A DNA stretch of 64,000 nt from Sinorhizobium sp. 6-70 (lineage in GTDB: Bacteria; Pseudomonadota; Alphaproteobacteria; Rhizobiales; Rhizobiaceae), in NCBI RefSeq assembly GCF_030124375.1, contig NZ_JASKLS010000007.1:234643-298642 (forward strand), given 5' to 3'. Every line of letters begins with the position of its first letter. The stretch's first letter is position 1. The position numbers and the translations under genes are program-made. Below, piece after piece: positions 1 to 8,617 of this stretch. The notes beneath the pieces were generated by a model that searched no databases, was not told the DNA's origin, and saw only the letters and a program-made list of their open reading frames with translations.

Positions 1-995
1 CGGATCTCTCCGTGACCGAATACAGCTTCGGCGCGGCCGGGCTCGGCGGCCTCTATCGCGAATGCACGCGCGAAGCCGCAATGGCGACGCTGGATGCCGC
101 CTGGGCCGCTGGCATCCGCTATTTCGACGTCGCGCCCTATTACGGGCTGGGATTGGCCGAGCGGCGCGTCGGCGATTTCCTGCAGGACAAGCCGCGCGAC
201 AGCTTCGTGCTCTCGACAAAGGTTGGCCGCCTGCTTCGTCCCGTGCCGGAGGACGCGGTTCCCGACTATTCCTACGTCAAACCGCTGAATTTCGACGTCA
301 CCTTCGACTACAGCTACGACGCGATCATGCGGTCCGTCGAATTCAGCTATGCGCGCCTCGGTCTCAATCGCATCGACATCCTCTATGTCCATGACATCGG
401 CGTCTACACCCACGGCGCCGCGAAGAATGCCGTGCTCTTGCGCCAATTGATGGATTCCGGCCTGAAGGCCCTGGAAGAGCTGAAATCGAGCGGTGTCATT
501 TCCGCCTACGGCCTCGGCGTCAATGAAGTGCCCGTCTGCCTGGAGGTCATGCGGCAGGCCGATATCGACTGCATCCTCCTGGCCGGGCGCTACACGCTTC
601 TCGACCGCTCGGCGGTCGCCGAATTGCTCCCGCTTTGCGAAAAGAAGGGGACGTCGCTCGTCGTTGGCGGCGTGTTCAATTCCGGCATTCTCGCCACCGG
701 GCCGGTGGACGGGGCGCATTTCGACTACATGCCGGCAAGCGACGATGTGCGGACACGGGTTGCGGCGATGGAAAAAATCGCACGCGACCGTGGCATGCCG
801 CTTGCGGCGCCGGCGCTTCAGTTTCCGCTTTCCAATTCGCAGGTTGCCTCGGTTCTGCTCGGTACCGCGAAGCCTTCAAGTCTCGAGCGCAATATGGAAC
901 TCACCCGCCGGAAGATCGCAACGGAAGACTTTGCCGCCTTCGAACCTTACACGCTCGTCGCACCCGAACTCGGGCTTGACGCGGTACGGGCCTGA
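1..995 (+). CDS. aldo/keto reductase, probable L-fucose/aldose 1-dehydrogenase (5' partial)
   Basis: Aldo/keto reductase fold, probably oxidising a free aldose such as L-fucose to its lactone with NAD(P)+. The frame stays open to the left edge: codons before the GTG at position 12 read D-L-S-V-T-E, typical of the start region of this family, so the gene begins outside the window and the GTG at 12 is not the real start. Visible motifs are the FGAAGLGGLY start, the catalytic Asp/Tyr segment FDVAPYYGLG, STKVGR and the cofactor-binding C-terminal part LLGTAKPSSLERN. The length fits the D-threo-aldose 1-dehydrogenase / pyridoxal 4-dehydrogenase-like branch. It precedes a sugar ABC transporter and a sugar lactonase on the same strand, which supports a sugar-oxidising role. 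The L-fucose assignment is inferred from this set and from my memory of a fucose-inducible homologous locus in S. meliloti. Confidence 0.85.
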   Translation, partial: DLSVTEYSFGAAGLGGLYRECTREAAMATLDAAWAAGIRYFDVAPYYGLGLAERRVGDFLQDKPRDSFVLSTKVGRLLRPVPEDAVPDYSYVKPLNFDVTFDYSYDAIMRSVEFSYARLGLNRIDILYVHDIGVYTHGAAKNAVLLRQLMDSGLKALEELKSSGVISAYGLGVNEVPVCLEVMRQADIDCILLAGRYTLLDRSAVAELLPLCEKKGTSLVVGGVFNSGILATGPVDGAHFDYMPASDDVRTRVAAMEKIARDRGMPLAAPALQFPLSNSQVASVLLGTAKPSSLERNMELTRRKIATEDFAAFEPYTLVAPELGLDAVRA

Positions 996-1117
996 CGCAT
1001 GACGCTGCGTTCGCTTGATGCCGGCGCGGCGGCCAAAAAGGGATAGCGGCACGCCGGTATCCTGTTCACATACCGAAATGCCTATGAAAACATGTTGTTG
1101 CGTTTGGGAGGAACGCA

Positions 1118-1189
1118 ATGAAGTGGAACCGGCAGAACGGCTTGCCATTTCAAATTCACTGCGCTAGCGTGCCTATCTGTTTTTTATAG
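1118..1189 (+). CDS. possible 23-residue leader ORF before the sugar ABC operon
   Basis: A short ORF (starts MKWNRQNG) follows an excellent ribosome binding site, GGGAGGAA at 1107-1114, with five bases to the ATG, and ends at TAG 1187-1189. It lies 74 nt upstream of the binding-protein gene. I recognise no homologue and the composition is not informative. It may be a translated leader peptide, the degenerate 5' end of a former gene, or chance. The strong Shine-Dalgarno sequence is the only support. Confidence 0.25.
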   Translation: MKWNRQNGLPFQIHCASVPICFL

Positions 1190-1263
1190 ATAAAAGATCG
1201 ATCCGTGTGCACCTTGCGGATCGCATTCGATAACGGAACAGGTGTAGTTGAGAGGAGAACCCG

Positions 1264-2253
1264 ATGAACATCACAAAACACATTCTATCCCGCCGTGCCT
1301 TCACGGCACTGGCTGGTGCCGCCTTCCTTGCAACGATGGCGCCGGTCGCGTCATTCGCCCAGGACGTCACGATCCCGATCATCGTGAAGGACACCACTTC
1401 CTTCTATTGGCAGATCGTTCTTGCGGGTGCGCGCGCCGCCGGTAAGGACCTCGGCGTGAATGTGCCGGAACTTGGCGCCCAGTCTGAATCGGACATCAAC
1501 GGCCAGATCAGCATTCTCGAAAACGCCGTCGCCGGCTCGCCGGCCGCGGTCGTGATCTCGCCGACCGAGTTCAAGGCGCTCGGCAAGCCGATCGACGAGG
1601 CAGCAAAATCGGTTCCGATCATCGGCATCGACTCGGCGGCTGATTCGAAGGCCTTCACCTCGTTCCTGACAACAGACAACGTCCAGGGCGGCCGTATCGC
1701 CGCCGATGGGCTCGCCGCGGCAATCAAGGAGGCGACCGGCAAGGAGGAAGGCGAAATCGCCATCATCACCAGCCTGCCCGGTGTCGGCTCGCTCGACCAG
1801 CGCCGCGACGGCTTCCTCGACCAAGTCAAGACCAAGTATCCGGGCTTCAAGGTCGTTGCCGACAAATATGCCGATGGTCAGGCTACGACCGGTCTCAACA
1901 TGATGACTGACCTGATCACCGCCAACCCGAATCTCGTCGGCGTCTTCGCCTCCAACCTGATCATGGCGCAGGGCGTCGGCCAGGCAATCGCCGAAAACAA
2001 ACTCGGCGACAAGATCAAGGTGATCGGCTTCGACAGCGACGAAAAAACCGTCGGCTTCCTCAAGGAGGGCGTACTTGCGGGTCTCGTCGTGCAGGACCCC
2101 TATCGCATGGGTTATGATGGCGTGAAGACGGCGCTGGCGGTTTCGAAAGGCGAGAAGGTCGAAGCGAACGTCGATACCGGCGCGAACCTCGTCACCAAGG
2201 CCAACATGGCCGAGCCGAAAATCGATGCGCTGTTGAACCCGAAGGTAAACTAG
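1264..2253 (+). CDS. sugar ABC transporter, periplasmic substrate-binding protein (RbsB type)
   Basis: Periplasmic binding protein of the CUT2 (ribose/fucose/galactose) class, 329 aa, which delivers sugar to the ATPase and permease encoded next. The N-terminus is a signal peptide with a twin-arginine-like motif (SRRAF at about residues 9-13), a hydrophobic stretch and a probable cleavage after ASFA (about residue 31). The mature part shows Peripla_BP_4 features: VVISPTEF, PIIGIDSAAD, TDNVQGGR, IAIITSLPGV and VIGFDSDE. Ribosome binding site GAGGAGAA at 1251-1258 fits the ATG at 1264. It is followed by a stem-loop (2315-2352) before the ATPase gene, an arrangement often linked to excess expression of the binding protein. 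The substrate is inferred (L-fucose or a similar 6-deoxy sugar). Confidence 0.9.
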   Translation: MNITKHILSRRAFTALAGAAFLATMAPVASFAQDVTIPIIVKDTTSFYWQIVLAGARAAGKDLGVNVPELGAQSESDINGQISILENAVAGSPAAVVISPTEFKALGKPIDEAAKSVPIIGIDSAADSKAFTSFLTTDNVQGGRIAADGLAAAIKEATGKEEGEIAIITSLPGVGSLDQRRDGFLDQVKTKYPGFKVVADKYADGQATTGLNMMTDLITANPNLVGVFASNLIMAQGVGQAIAENKLGDKIKVIGFDSDEKTVGFLKEGVLAGLVVQDPYRMGYDGVKTALAVSKGEKVEANVDTGANLVTKANMAEPKIDALLNPKVN

Positions 2254-2314
2254 ACCCGGGAGGCATGACAAAGGCGACGGCCGATACGAGGGGACGCCGT
2301 CGCCATCCGGGTTG

Positions 2315-2352
2315 GCGCATAACCCCGGGAAGCGATTTTCGGGGTTATGCGC
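2315..2352 (+). promoter_or_regulatory. intercistronic stem-loop between binding protein and ATPase genes
   Basis: Perfect 12-bp inverted repeat: GCGCATAACCCC at 2315-2326 pairs with GGGGTTATGCGC at 2341-2352, with a 14-nt loop. No run of T follows, so it does not look like an intrinsic terminator. Its place after the binding-protein gene fits an RNA-stabilising hairpin. The sequence also resembles a common rhizobial intergenic repeat, from memory. Confidence 0.6.
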
Positions 2353-2413
2353 GGACAGCTGTTGCAGCGGCGAATCGCCTTTGACGGAAGGCGCTGCCGA
2401 GGAGGAGGCATTC

Positions 2414-3961
2414 ATGATTGGACTTCAAGAGGTCGGCCATCGACACGAGCTCAGAACGCCCGCCGGCCACCCCGTTCCCAAGGGTGAACCGATCCTCGAA
2501 CTGCACAGCCTGCGCAAGAACTATGGCGCCGTCGAAGCACTGAAGCCGGCAACCATGACATTCCTCTCCGGCGAGGTGCACGCGATCGTCGGCGAAAACG
2601 GCGCCGGCAAGTCGACGCTGATCAAACTGCTGACAGGCGTGATAACCCGAACCGCCGGCGAAATCCTCTGGTGCGGCGAGCCGGTTCAACTCGCGAACCC
2701 CAACGAGGCGATTTCGCGAGGCATCAACGCCGTCCATCAGGAAGTCGTGCTCTGCCCGCACCTGAGCGTCGCGGCCAATATGTTCCTCGGCGACGAGATG
2801 AACAGGCGCGGCCTGATGCGCAAGCGCGCCATGACCGATGCGGCCCAAGGGGTGCTCGACGATCTCGGTTTCAATCTGCCCGCGGGCGCGGTCCTCGGCA
2901 GCCTGACGATCGGCCAGCAGCAACTGGTCGCGACAGCGCGGGCGGCGATGCGCGGCACCCAGTTCCTGATCTTCGACGAGCCGACCGCCTATCTTACGCG
3001 CCAGGAATCCGAGCAGCTGTTCCGCCTCATTCGCCGGCTGCAGAGCGAAGGTGTCACGATCGTCTATATCAGCCACCGCCTGGAGGAGGTGTTCGAGCTT
3101 GCCGACCGGGTCTCCGTCCTGCGCGACGGCACCCATGTCGGCACGCGGGCGACCGGCGAGACGAACGAGGCCGAGCTGATCGCGCTGATGATCAATCGCA
3201 CGATCGAACAGATCTATCACAAGGAACATTTTACCGCGGGCGAGACGCTCGTTGAAACGCGTGGACTCTCCGGCCCGGGCTTTGCCGACGTATCGCTGAC
3301 GGTCAAGGCCGGCGAGATCGTCGGCCTCTACGGCCTGATCGGTGCCGGCCGCAGCGAATTTGCACTCGGCCTTTACGGTCGCCATCGGCTGAGTGCCGGA
3401 GAGGTCTTCTGGCAGGGGAGCAAGGTTGAGATCGACAGCGAGCGAAAGGCGATGGAACTCGGGATCGCCCTTGCGCCGGAGAGCCGCCGTGACCAGGGGC
3501 TCTGCCTCAATCTGCCGATCGGCCTCAACATCAACCTGCCGGTTTTCCGCAAGCTGACGCGCGGGCTGACGATCAACCGCGCCGCAGAGGCCGCGAACGC
3601 CGACCGCCAGATCAGGGATCTGAAGATCAAGACGCCGTCGCGCCGGGTGCTGGCGTCCGCCATGTCCGGCGGCAACCAGCAGAAGATCGTCATCGGAAAG
3701 TGGCTGAGCCACGGGGCGAAGCTGTTCATCTTCGATGAACCGACCGTCGGCGTCGATGTCGGCACCAAGGCCGAAATCTATCGGCTTTTCGCGCGGCTCT
3801 TGGAGAAGGGGGCGGGTATCATCCTGATCTCGTCCTACCTGCCGGAGGTCTACGAACTGTCGGACCGGCTCCATGTGTTCCGGCAGGGGCGGCTTGTGGG
3901 AAGCCACGGCTACCGCACGGCCAGCCATGAAGAAGTGCTGGCGCAGGCGATCGGCGCGTGA
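2414..3961 (+). CDS. sugar ABC transporter, double ATP-binding protein (RbsA type)
   Basis: Energises sugar import at the inner membrane. The 515-aa protein has two ABC modules. The first carries Walker A GENGAGKS, a QQQL Q-loop/signature region (TIGQQQL) and Walker B FLIFDEPTAYL. The second has the degenerate Walker A of RbsA proteins (GLIGAGRSEF), the signature SGGNQQK and Walker B LFIFDEPTVGVD. The ATG at 2414 is chosen because GGAGGAGG at 2401-2408 precedes it; the frame stays open further upstream but only through the stem-loop. It follows the binding-protein gene by 160 nt and precedes the permease by 40 nt, forming a complete CUT2 system. Confidence 0.9.
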   Translation: MIGLQEVGHRHELRTPAGHPVPKGEPILELHSLRKNYGAVEALKPATMTFLSGEVHAIVGENGAGKSTLIKLLTGVITRTAGEILWCGEPVQLANPNEAISRGINAVHQEVVLCPHLSVAANMFLGDEMNRRGLMRKRAMTDAAQGVLDDLGFNLPAGAVLGSLTIGQQQLVATARAAMRGTQFLIFDEPTAYLTRQESEQLFRLIRRLQSEGVTIVYISHRLEEVFELADRVSVLRDGTHVGTRATGETNEAELIALMINRTIEQIYHKEHFTAGETLVETRGLSGPGFADVSLTVKAGEIVGLYGLIGAGRSEFALGLYGRHRLSAGEVFWQGSKVEIDSERKAMELGIALAPESRRDQGLCLNLPIGLNINLPVFRKLTRGLTINRAAEAANADRQIRDLKIKTPSRRVLASAMSGGNQQKIVIGKWLSHGAKLFIFDEPTVGVDVGTKAEIYRLFARLLEKGAGIILISSYLPEVYELSDRLHVFRQGRLVGSHGYRTASHEEVLAQAIGA

Positions 3962-4001
3962 TTGCGACAACAGGGCATAAGGGACTGCAGGGAGGAACGA
4001 C

Positions 4002-4979
4002 ATGAGTGTGGAAACGGTTGAAAGCAGCGCGGGGCCGACGCCGAGGAAGGGGATCAGCATCCTGTTCGGCTTGACGCTGGTCGGGCTGCTGCTCTTCCTC
4101 TGGCTGCTCCTCGGCTTCGCGACCAACAGCTTCTGGACGCCGAACAACATCAGCAACCTCTTGCGCCAGGGCGCGATGACGGCGATCCTCGCCGTCGGCC
4201 AGACCTTCGTGATCATCACCGCCGGCATCGATCTCTCGGTTGGCGCGGTGGTCGGCTTCACCAGCGTCATCGTCGCATGGCTGCTTGCCGCCGGGGTTCC
4301 CCTGTGGCTTGCCCTCATCGCCACCTTGGCGATCGGCGTCCTGATTGGCGCCTTCCACGCCTTTGGCATCGTCCGCATGGGGCTGCCGGCCTTCATCATC
4401 ACGCTGGCAACCCTGACCTCGCTGCGCGGCATCGGGCTGCTCATCACCAACGGCTCGACGATATCGATCACCAACGAGGCTTTCACCAATTTCTCGCGGG
4501 CCGATTTCCTCGGTGTGCCGAGCCTGTTCTGGATGGTGATCGTCGTCGCGGTGCCGGCCTATATCTTCCTGCATTTGAGCCGTTTCGGCCGATATCTCTT
4601 TGCCGTCGGCTCGAACGCCGAGGCGGCGCGCCTTTCCGGCGTCAACGTCAACCGCACGACCTATCTCGCCTATATACTGTCATCGACCTGCGCCGCCTTT
4701 GTCGGACTCCTGCTTGCCTCGCGCATCGGCATCGGCAACGCCACGCAGGCAGAGGGCTGGGAACTGCAGGCGATCGCCTCGTCGGTGATCGGCGGCACGA
4801 GCCTGTTCGGCGCCGTCGGTTCGGTCCACGGCCCGCTGCTCGGCGCCTTCATTCTGGCGACGATCAACAACGGCGCCAATCTTTTGAACGTCAATTCCTT
4901 CTGGCAGCGCATCATCACCGGGCTGCTCATCATCGTCATCGTCTACTTCGACCAGCTCCGCCGGCGGGGCGAGCGATGA
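4002..4979 (+). CDS. sugar ABC transporter, permease (RbsC type)
   Basis: Inner-membrane channel subunit of the CUT2 importer, 325 aa and strongly hydrophobic, with eight to ten predicted membrane segments. The family motif ITAGIDLSVGAVVG (about residues 70-83) and the EAA-like region SNAEAARLSGV identify it as BPD_transp_2/RbsC family. Ribosome binding site GGGAGGA lies just before the ATG. The stop codon TGA (4977-4979) overlaps a possible ATG of the next gene, so the two are probably translated together. Confidence 0.9.
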   Translation: MSVETVESSAGPTPRKGISILFGLTLVGLLLFLWLLLGFATNSFWTPNNISNLLRQGAMTAILAVGQTFVIITAGIDLSVGAVVGFTSVIVAWLLAAGVPLWLALIATLAIGVLIGAFHAFGIVRMGLPAFIITLATLTSLRGIGLLITNGSTISITNEAFTNFSRADFLGVPSLFWMVIVVAVPAYIFLHLSRFGRYLFAVGSNAEAARLSGVNVNRTTYLAYILSSTCAAFVGLLLASRIGIGNATQAEGWELQAIASSVIGGTSLFGAVGSVHGPLLGAFILATINNGANLLNVNSFWQRIITGLLIIVIVYFDQLRRRGER

Positions 4980-4993
4980 CCAGGATTGATGGC

Positions 4994-6016
4994 ATGAAAG
5001 CCATTCTCTGCCCGGAACCGGGCCGCCTCGAAATCGTCGACCGCAGCCGGCCAGAGGCGCCGGCCGCCGGCTGGCTGCGCCTCGCCGTCAGCCACGTCGG
5101 GATCTGCGGCACCGACTATCATATCTTCGAAGGCAAGCATCCCTTCCTGCAATATCCGCGTGTGATGGGACACGAAATCTCGGCGAAGGTGATCGAGGCT
5201 GGACCCGAAACGTCGATCGCATCCGGAACGCTGGTGGTGGTCAATCCCTATCTGTCCTGCGGAAGCTGTGTGGCCTGCAGAAGCGGAAAGCCGAATTGCT
5301 GCACGGCGATCCGTGTCCTCGGCGTGCACACCGACGGTGCCTTCTGCGAGGAGATCGTCATGCCGGAAGGAAATCTCTATCCGGCTCAGGATCTGTCGCC
5401 CGAAGCCGCCGCTACGGTCGAGTTCCTGGCAATCGGCGCCCACGCCGTGCGCCGGTCGAAGGCAGTGCCCGGTGCGCGTTCGCTGGTCATCGGCGCCGGC
5501 CCGATCGGCCTCGGGACGGCGATTTTCTCGCGCATTGCCGGGCACGACGTGACGCTTCTCGACACGAGCGTGGACCGACTGGCCTTCGCCGGCGACGGGC
5601 TCGGATTCTCGCACCGCATCGTTGCCGACGGCGACACGGAACATGCAGTCGCGCGGGCGACGGATGGCGATGGCTTTGACGTCGTCTTCGATGCCACCGG
5701 CAATGGAACGTCGATGGAACGGTCGTTCGCGCACGTCGCCCATGGCGGAACGCTGGTCTTCGTCAGCGTCGTCAAGGACGAGATTCGCTTCTCCGATCCG
5801 GAATTCCATAAGCGCGAGATGACGCTGGTTGCCAGCCGCAATGCGACACGAGCGGATTTCGATCATGTCGTCGCGTCGATCCGTGACGGCCTGGTGCCAG
5901 TCGACGCGCTGATCACCCATCGCACGACACTCGCTGAGGCGGTGAACGATCTGCCGCGCTGGGCGCACGACAAGACCGACCTCGTCAAGGCCGTGATCAA
6001 GGTGGGTGCTGCATGA
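4994..6016 (+). CDS. zinc-dependent medium-chain alcohol (sugar/polyol) dehydrogenase
   Basis: NAD(P)-dependent MDR-family dehydrogenase, about 340 aa. Catalytic zinc ligands are seen in GICGTDYH and VMGHE, the four structural-zinc cysteines in CGSCVACRSGKPNC, and the nucleotide-binding motif is VIGAGPIGLG. It resembles L-threonine/L-idonate/galactitol-type dehydrogenases, so in this cluster it may oxidise a sugar, aldonate or diol intermediate. The start is ambiguous: ATG 4976 overlaps the permease stop (ATGA), while ATG 4994 gives the usual family start MKAILCPEPG and has AGGA at 4982-4985 eight bases upstream. I prefer 4994. It overlaps the lactonase gene by 4 nt. The substrate is not known. 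Confidence 0.85.
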   Translation: MKAILCPEPGRLEIVDRSRPEAPAAGWLRLAVSHVGICGTDYHIFEGKHPFLQYPRVMGHEISAKVIEAGPETSIASGTLVVVNPYLSCGSCVACRSGKPNCCTAIRVLGVHTDGAFCEEIVMPEGNLYPAQDLSPEAAATVEFLAIGAHAVRRSKAVPGARSLVIGAGPIGLGTAIFSRIAGHDVTLLDTSVDRLAFAGDGLGFSHRIVADGDTEHAVARATDGDGFDVVFDATGNGTSMERSFAHVAHGGTLVFVSVVKDEIRFSDPEFHKREMTLVASRNATRADFDHVVASIRDGLVPVDALITHRTTLAEAVNDLPRWAHDKTDLVKAVIKVGAA

Positions 6017-6846
6017 GCTTGATCGATGCTCACCAGCATTATTGGACGCTCGGCCTTGGCCATAACAACTGGCCGGGGCCGGATCTCGCGCCGATCTACC
6101 GGGATTTCGGACCGGACGACCTGAAATCTAGCCTCGCGGCGGCAGGAATTGCGCGAACCGTCCTCGTCCAAGCAGCACCGAACGTGACGGAGACCGAGTT
6201 CCTGTTGTCCGTCGCCGAACGGGAGGAGACGGTCGCCGCCGTCGTCGGTTGGGTCAATATCCTGGCCGCCGATGCCGTTTCAGAGATCAGTCGTCTCAAG
6301 GCCCGCCGGAAATTCAAGGGCATCCGACCGATGCTGCAAGACATTGTGGAGACCGCCTGGATCCTGCAGCCGCGGGCGATCGTTACGCTCCAGGCATTGC
6401 CGCAGTTGGACCTGCGGTTCGACGCGCTGATCCAGCCGCGGCATTTGCCGGTCATCGCGGCCCTTGCCGATGAGGTGCCCGAGCTTGCGATCGTCGTCGA
6501 CCATGGTGCCAAACCCTTTATCGCCGCCGGAAAGATGGAGCCGTGGCGGTCGGACATGGCGGCGCTCGCCCGTCGCCCCAATGTCCACGTCAAGCTCTCG
6601 GGGCTTGTGACCGAGGCCGGCGGCCAATGGTCGGTCGAGAGGCTCAAACCCTACGCCGCGCATCTCCTCGATGTCTTTGGCGCGGACCGAGTGATGTTCG
6701 GCAGCGACTGGCCGGTGGTGCTGCTCGACGCCGACTATGGCGCGTGGTTCGCTGCGGCGCAGGAGCTGACGGCGCACCTCACGTCCTCAGAGCGGGAGGA
6801 TGTCTTTTCACGCACGGCGGCCCGGTTTTACGGAATTTCCGGCTAA
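6013..6846 (+). CDS. amidohydrolase-2 family sugar lactonase (L-fuconolactonase-like)
   Basis: TIM-barrel amidohydrolase of 277 aa, probably hydrolysing a sugar 1,5-lactone to the aldonic acid. The metal-binding start IDAHQHYW (residues 4-11), the conserved VVDHGAKP, VHVKLSGL and the active-site Asp in MFGSDWPV all match the L-fucono-/L-rhamnono-lactonase branch. Its ATG overlaps the previous stop (ATGA), so it is the last gene of the operon. With the aldose dehydrogenase at the left edge it would supply the first two oxidative steps of sugar breakdown. No aldonate dehydratase or aldolase is in view, so the later steps must be encoded elsewhere. Confidence 0.85.
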   Translation: MSLIDAHQHYWTLGLGHNNWPGPDLAPIYRDFGPDDLKSSLAAAGIARTVLVQAAPNVTETEFLLSVAEREETVAAVVGWVNILAADAVSEISRLKARRKFKGIRPMLQDIVETAWILQPRAIVTLQALPQLDLRFDALIQPRHLPVIAALADEVPELAIVVDHGAKPFIAAGKMEPWRSDMAALARRPNVHVKLSGLVTEAGGQWSVERLKPYAAHLLDVFGADRVMFGSDWPVVLLDADYGAWFAAAQELTAHLTSSEREDVFSRTAARFYGISG

Positions 6847-7173
6847 GCAATTGCCTTGCCCGGCTTTCCTAAAGCGCCGCGTGTCCAATCGGACGTGCAA
6901 GGGTCGCGGTAGCACTTTGAATTACTGCATGATTTTGTCCTCAAATCATGCAGCAGAAGAGAAACAGCCTCGCGCAAGGGAACGGGCGCAGCGTCGGAAA
7001 TCCAGTAACATTTTACTGAGAGATCTTGTTCCGGAGCGGAAAGGGCATATTGTTGCACCGCACAAGAAACATGGTAGTCTGGCAGCGATTGCGGACACCA
7101 AGACAAACAATCGCAAGCTTGCGTCCGACTGGGAGCGGCGTTGTCATTGATTGAAACAAGGGGTACGCGTCCC
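6847..7173. other. intergenic region before phaZ, holding a RIME-like repeat
   Basis: Holds a RIME-like element (6873-6955) directly after the lactonase gene, then about 215 nt without a recognisable gene. The promoter of phaZ should lie between about 6960 and 7160, but I see no convincing -35/-10 pair. Confidence 0.5.
6873..6955 (+). repeat. RIME-like intergenic mosaic element, copy 1
   Basis: Shows both parts of the element: GCGCCGCGTGTCCAATCGG ... GCAAGGGTCGC, then AGCACTTTGAATTACTGCAT and a second palindrome (CTGCATGATTTTG ... CAAATCATGCAG). Similar copies are at 10066, 27548, 32506, 36807, 42751, 45263 and 62538. Confidence 0.8.
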
Positions 7174-8448
7174 ATGTTCTACCAGCTCTACGAATTGAAC
7201 CACGCCATGATGGCGCCGTGGCGCACGGCCGCGGACGCCCTGCGGCTCGCCTTCAACAATCCCATGAATCCGGTCTCGCACACCTATTTCGGTCGTGCGA
7301 CGGCGGCGGGACTGGAGGTTTTCGAGCGCGCCACACGGCGTTACGGCAAGCCGGAATTCGGCCTTCCCGAAACGATCATCGACGGGCAACCGGTGCCGGT
7401 GCACGAAAAGATCGTCTGGCGCGCGCCTTTCTGCAATCTCATCCACTTCGAGCGTTCTCTTCCTAAAGGGAGAGCGTCGGATCACAAGGTTCTGATGGTC
7501 GCGCCGATGTCCGGCCATTACGCCACGCTGCTGCGCGGCACCGTCGAAGCGCTGCTGCCGCATGCCGATATCTACATCACCGACTGGATCGACGCCCGGA
7601 TGGTGCCGCTCGCCGAAGGCACGTTCGATCTCGACGACTATATCGACTACGTCATGCAGATGCTGCGCTTCCTCGGGCCCGATACCCATGTGATCGGCGT
7701 CTGCCAGCCGGCGGTGCCGGTTCTGGCCGCGGCCGCGCTGATGGAAGCGGCGGAAGATCCGCTCGCACCTGCGTCGATGACGCTGATGGGCGGGCCGATC
7801 GACACGCGCATCAATCCGACGGCCGTCAATCAGCTGGCGAAAGAGCGGTCGATCGAATGGTTCCGCGACAATGTCATCATGCCTGTGCCGTGGCCGCAGC
7901 CGGGTTTCATGCGCATGGTCTATCCGGGCTTCCTGCAGCTCTCCGGCTTCATGTCGATGAACCTTGATCGGCACCTGATCGCCCACAAGGAATTCTTCGC
8001 GCACCTCGTCAAGAACGACGGTGACGCCGCCGATAAACATCGCGACTTCTATGACGAATATCTGGCGGTCATGGACCTGACGGCGGAATTCTACCTCCAG
8101 ACCGTCCAGGTCGTGTTCATGCAGCATGCCTTGCCGAAGGGCGAGATGATGCATCGCGGGCGGCCCGTCGATCCATCGGCGATCCGCAAGGTTGCGCTTC
8201 TGACCGTCGAGGGAGAGAACGACGACATTTCCGGCGTCGGCCAGACGAAGGCCGCGCAGACGATCTGCACCAACATCCCGGAACATATGCGTCAGCACTA
8301 CATGCAGCCGGATGTCGGCCACTACGGCGTCTTCAACGGATCGCGCTTCCGCCGCGAGATCGCGCCGCGCATCGTCGCTTTCCAGCGCGAGCATTCGCGT
8401 CGCGCACGGCCGGTCAAGCAGCTCATCAAGGGCGGAAAGTCGGCCTGA
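7174..8448 (+). CDS. phaZ: intracellular polyhydroxybutyrate depolymerase
   Basis: Hydrolyses stored poly-3-hydroxybutyrate granules in the cytoplasm, releasing carbon during starvation or bacteroid metabolism. The 424-aa protein starts MFYQLYELNHA like intracellular PhaZ proteins and has an alpha/beta-hydrolase core. The nucleophile elbow is GVCQPA, with Cys177 in the position of the catalytic Cys of the Ralstonia PhaZa1 type rather than a Ser. YITDWIDAR and the C-terminal DVGHYGVFNG (catalytic His) also match the family. The ATG at 7174 is preferred over an in-frame TTG at 7141 because AAGGGG at 7158-7163 precedes it. It is a single-gene unit after the sugar operon. Confidence 0.93.
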   Translation: MFYQLYELNHAMMAPWRTAADALRLAFNNPMNPVSHTYFGRATAAGLEVFERATRRYGKPEFGLPETIIDGQPVPVHEKIVWRAPFCNLIHFERSLPKGRASDHKVLMVAPMSGHYATLLRGTVEALLPHADIYITDWIDARMVPLAEGTFDLDDYIDYVMQMLRFLGPDTHVIGVCQPAVPVLAAAALMEAAEDPLAPASMTLMGGPIDTRINPTAVNQLAKERSIEWFRDNVIMPVPWPQPGFMRMVYPGFLQLSGFMSMNLDRHLIAHKEFFAHLVKNDGDAADKHRDFYDEYLAVMDLTAEFYLQTVQVVFMQHALPKGEMMHRGRPVDPSAIRKVALLTVEGENDDISGVGQTKAAQTICTNIPEHMRQHYMQPDVGHYGVFNGSRFRREIAPRIVAFQREHSRRARPVKQLIKGGKSA

Positions 8449-8617
8449 CAGGAACGGCCTCCGCTTTCGGCAATTGAAGGCGGTCGTTTTGCCCGTGCAG
8501 AGTCAAGATCTTGTCCGATTCCGACATGGAAAGTCTTGCAGTGACGGCGGGCCTTTCCCACATCGTTTTCATCGGGTCGCGATTGTCGCGGCCCGCTGAT
8601 TGCGAGGAATCGTGAAG

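Noticed and set aside
2345..4489. About 710-codon antisense open frame across the sugar ABC genes
   Set aside because: Crosses two well-supported genes on the other strand and shows no recognisable protein.
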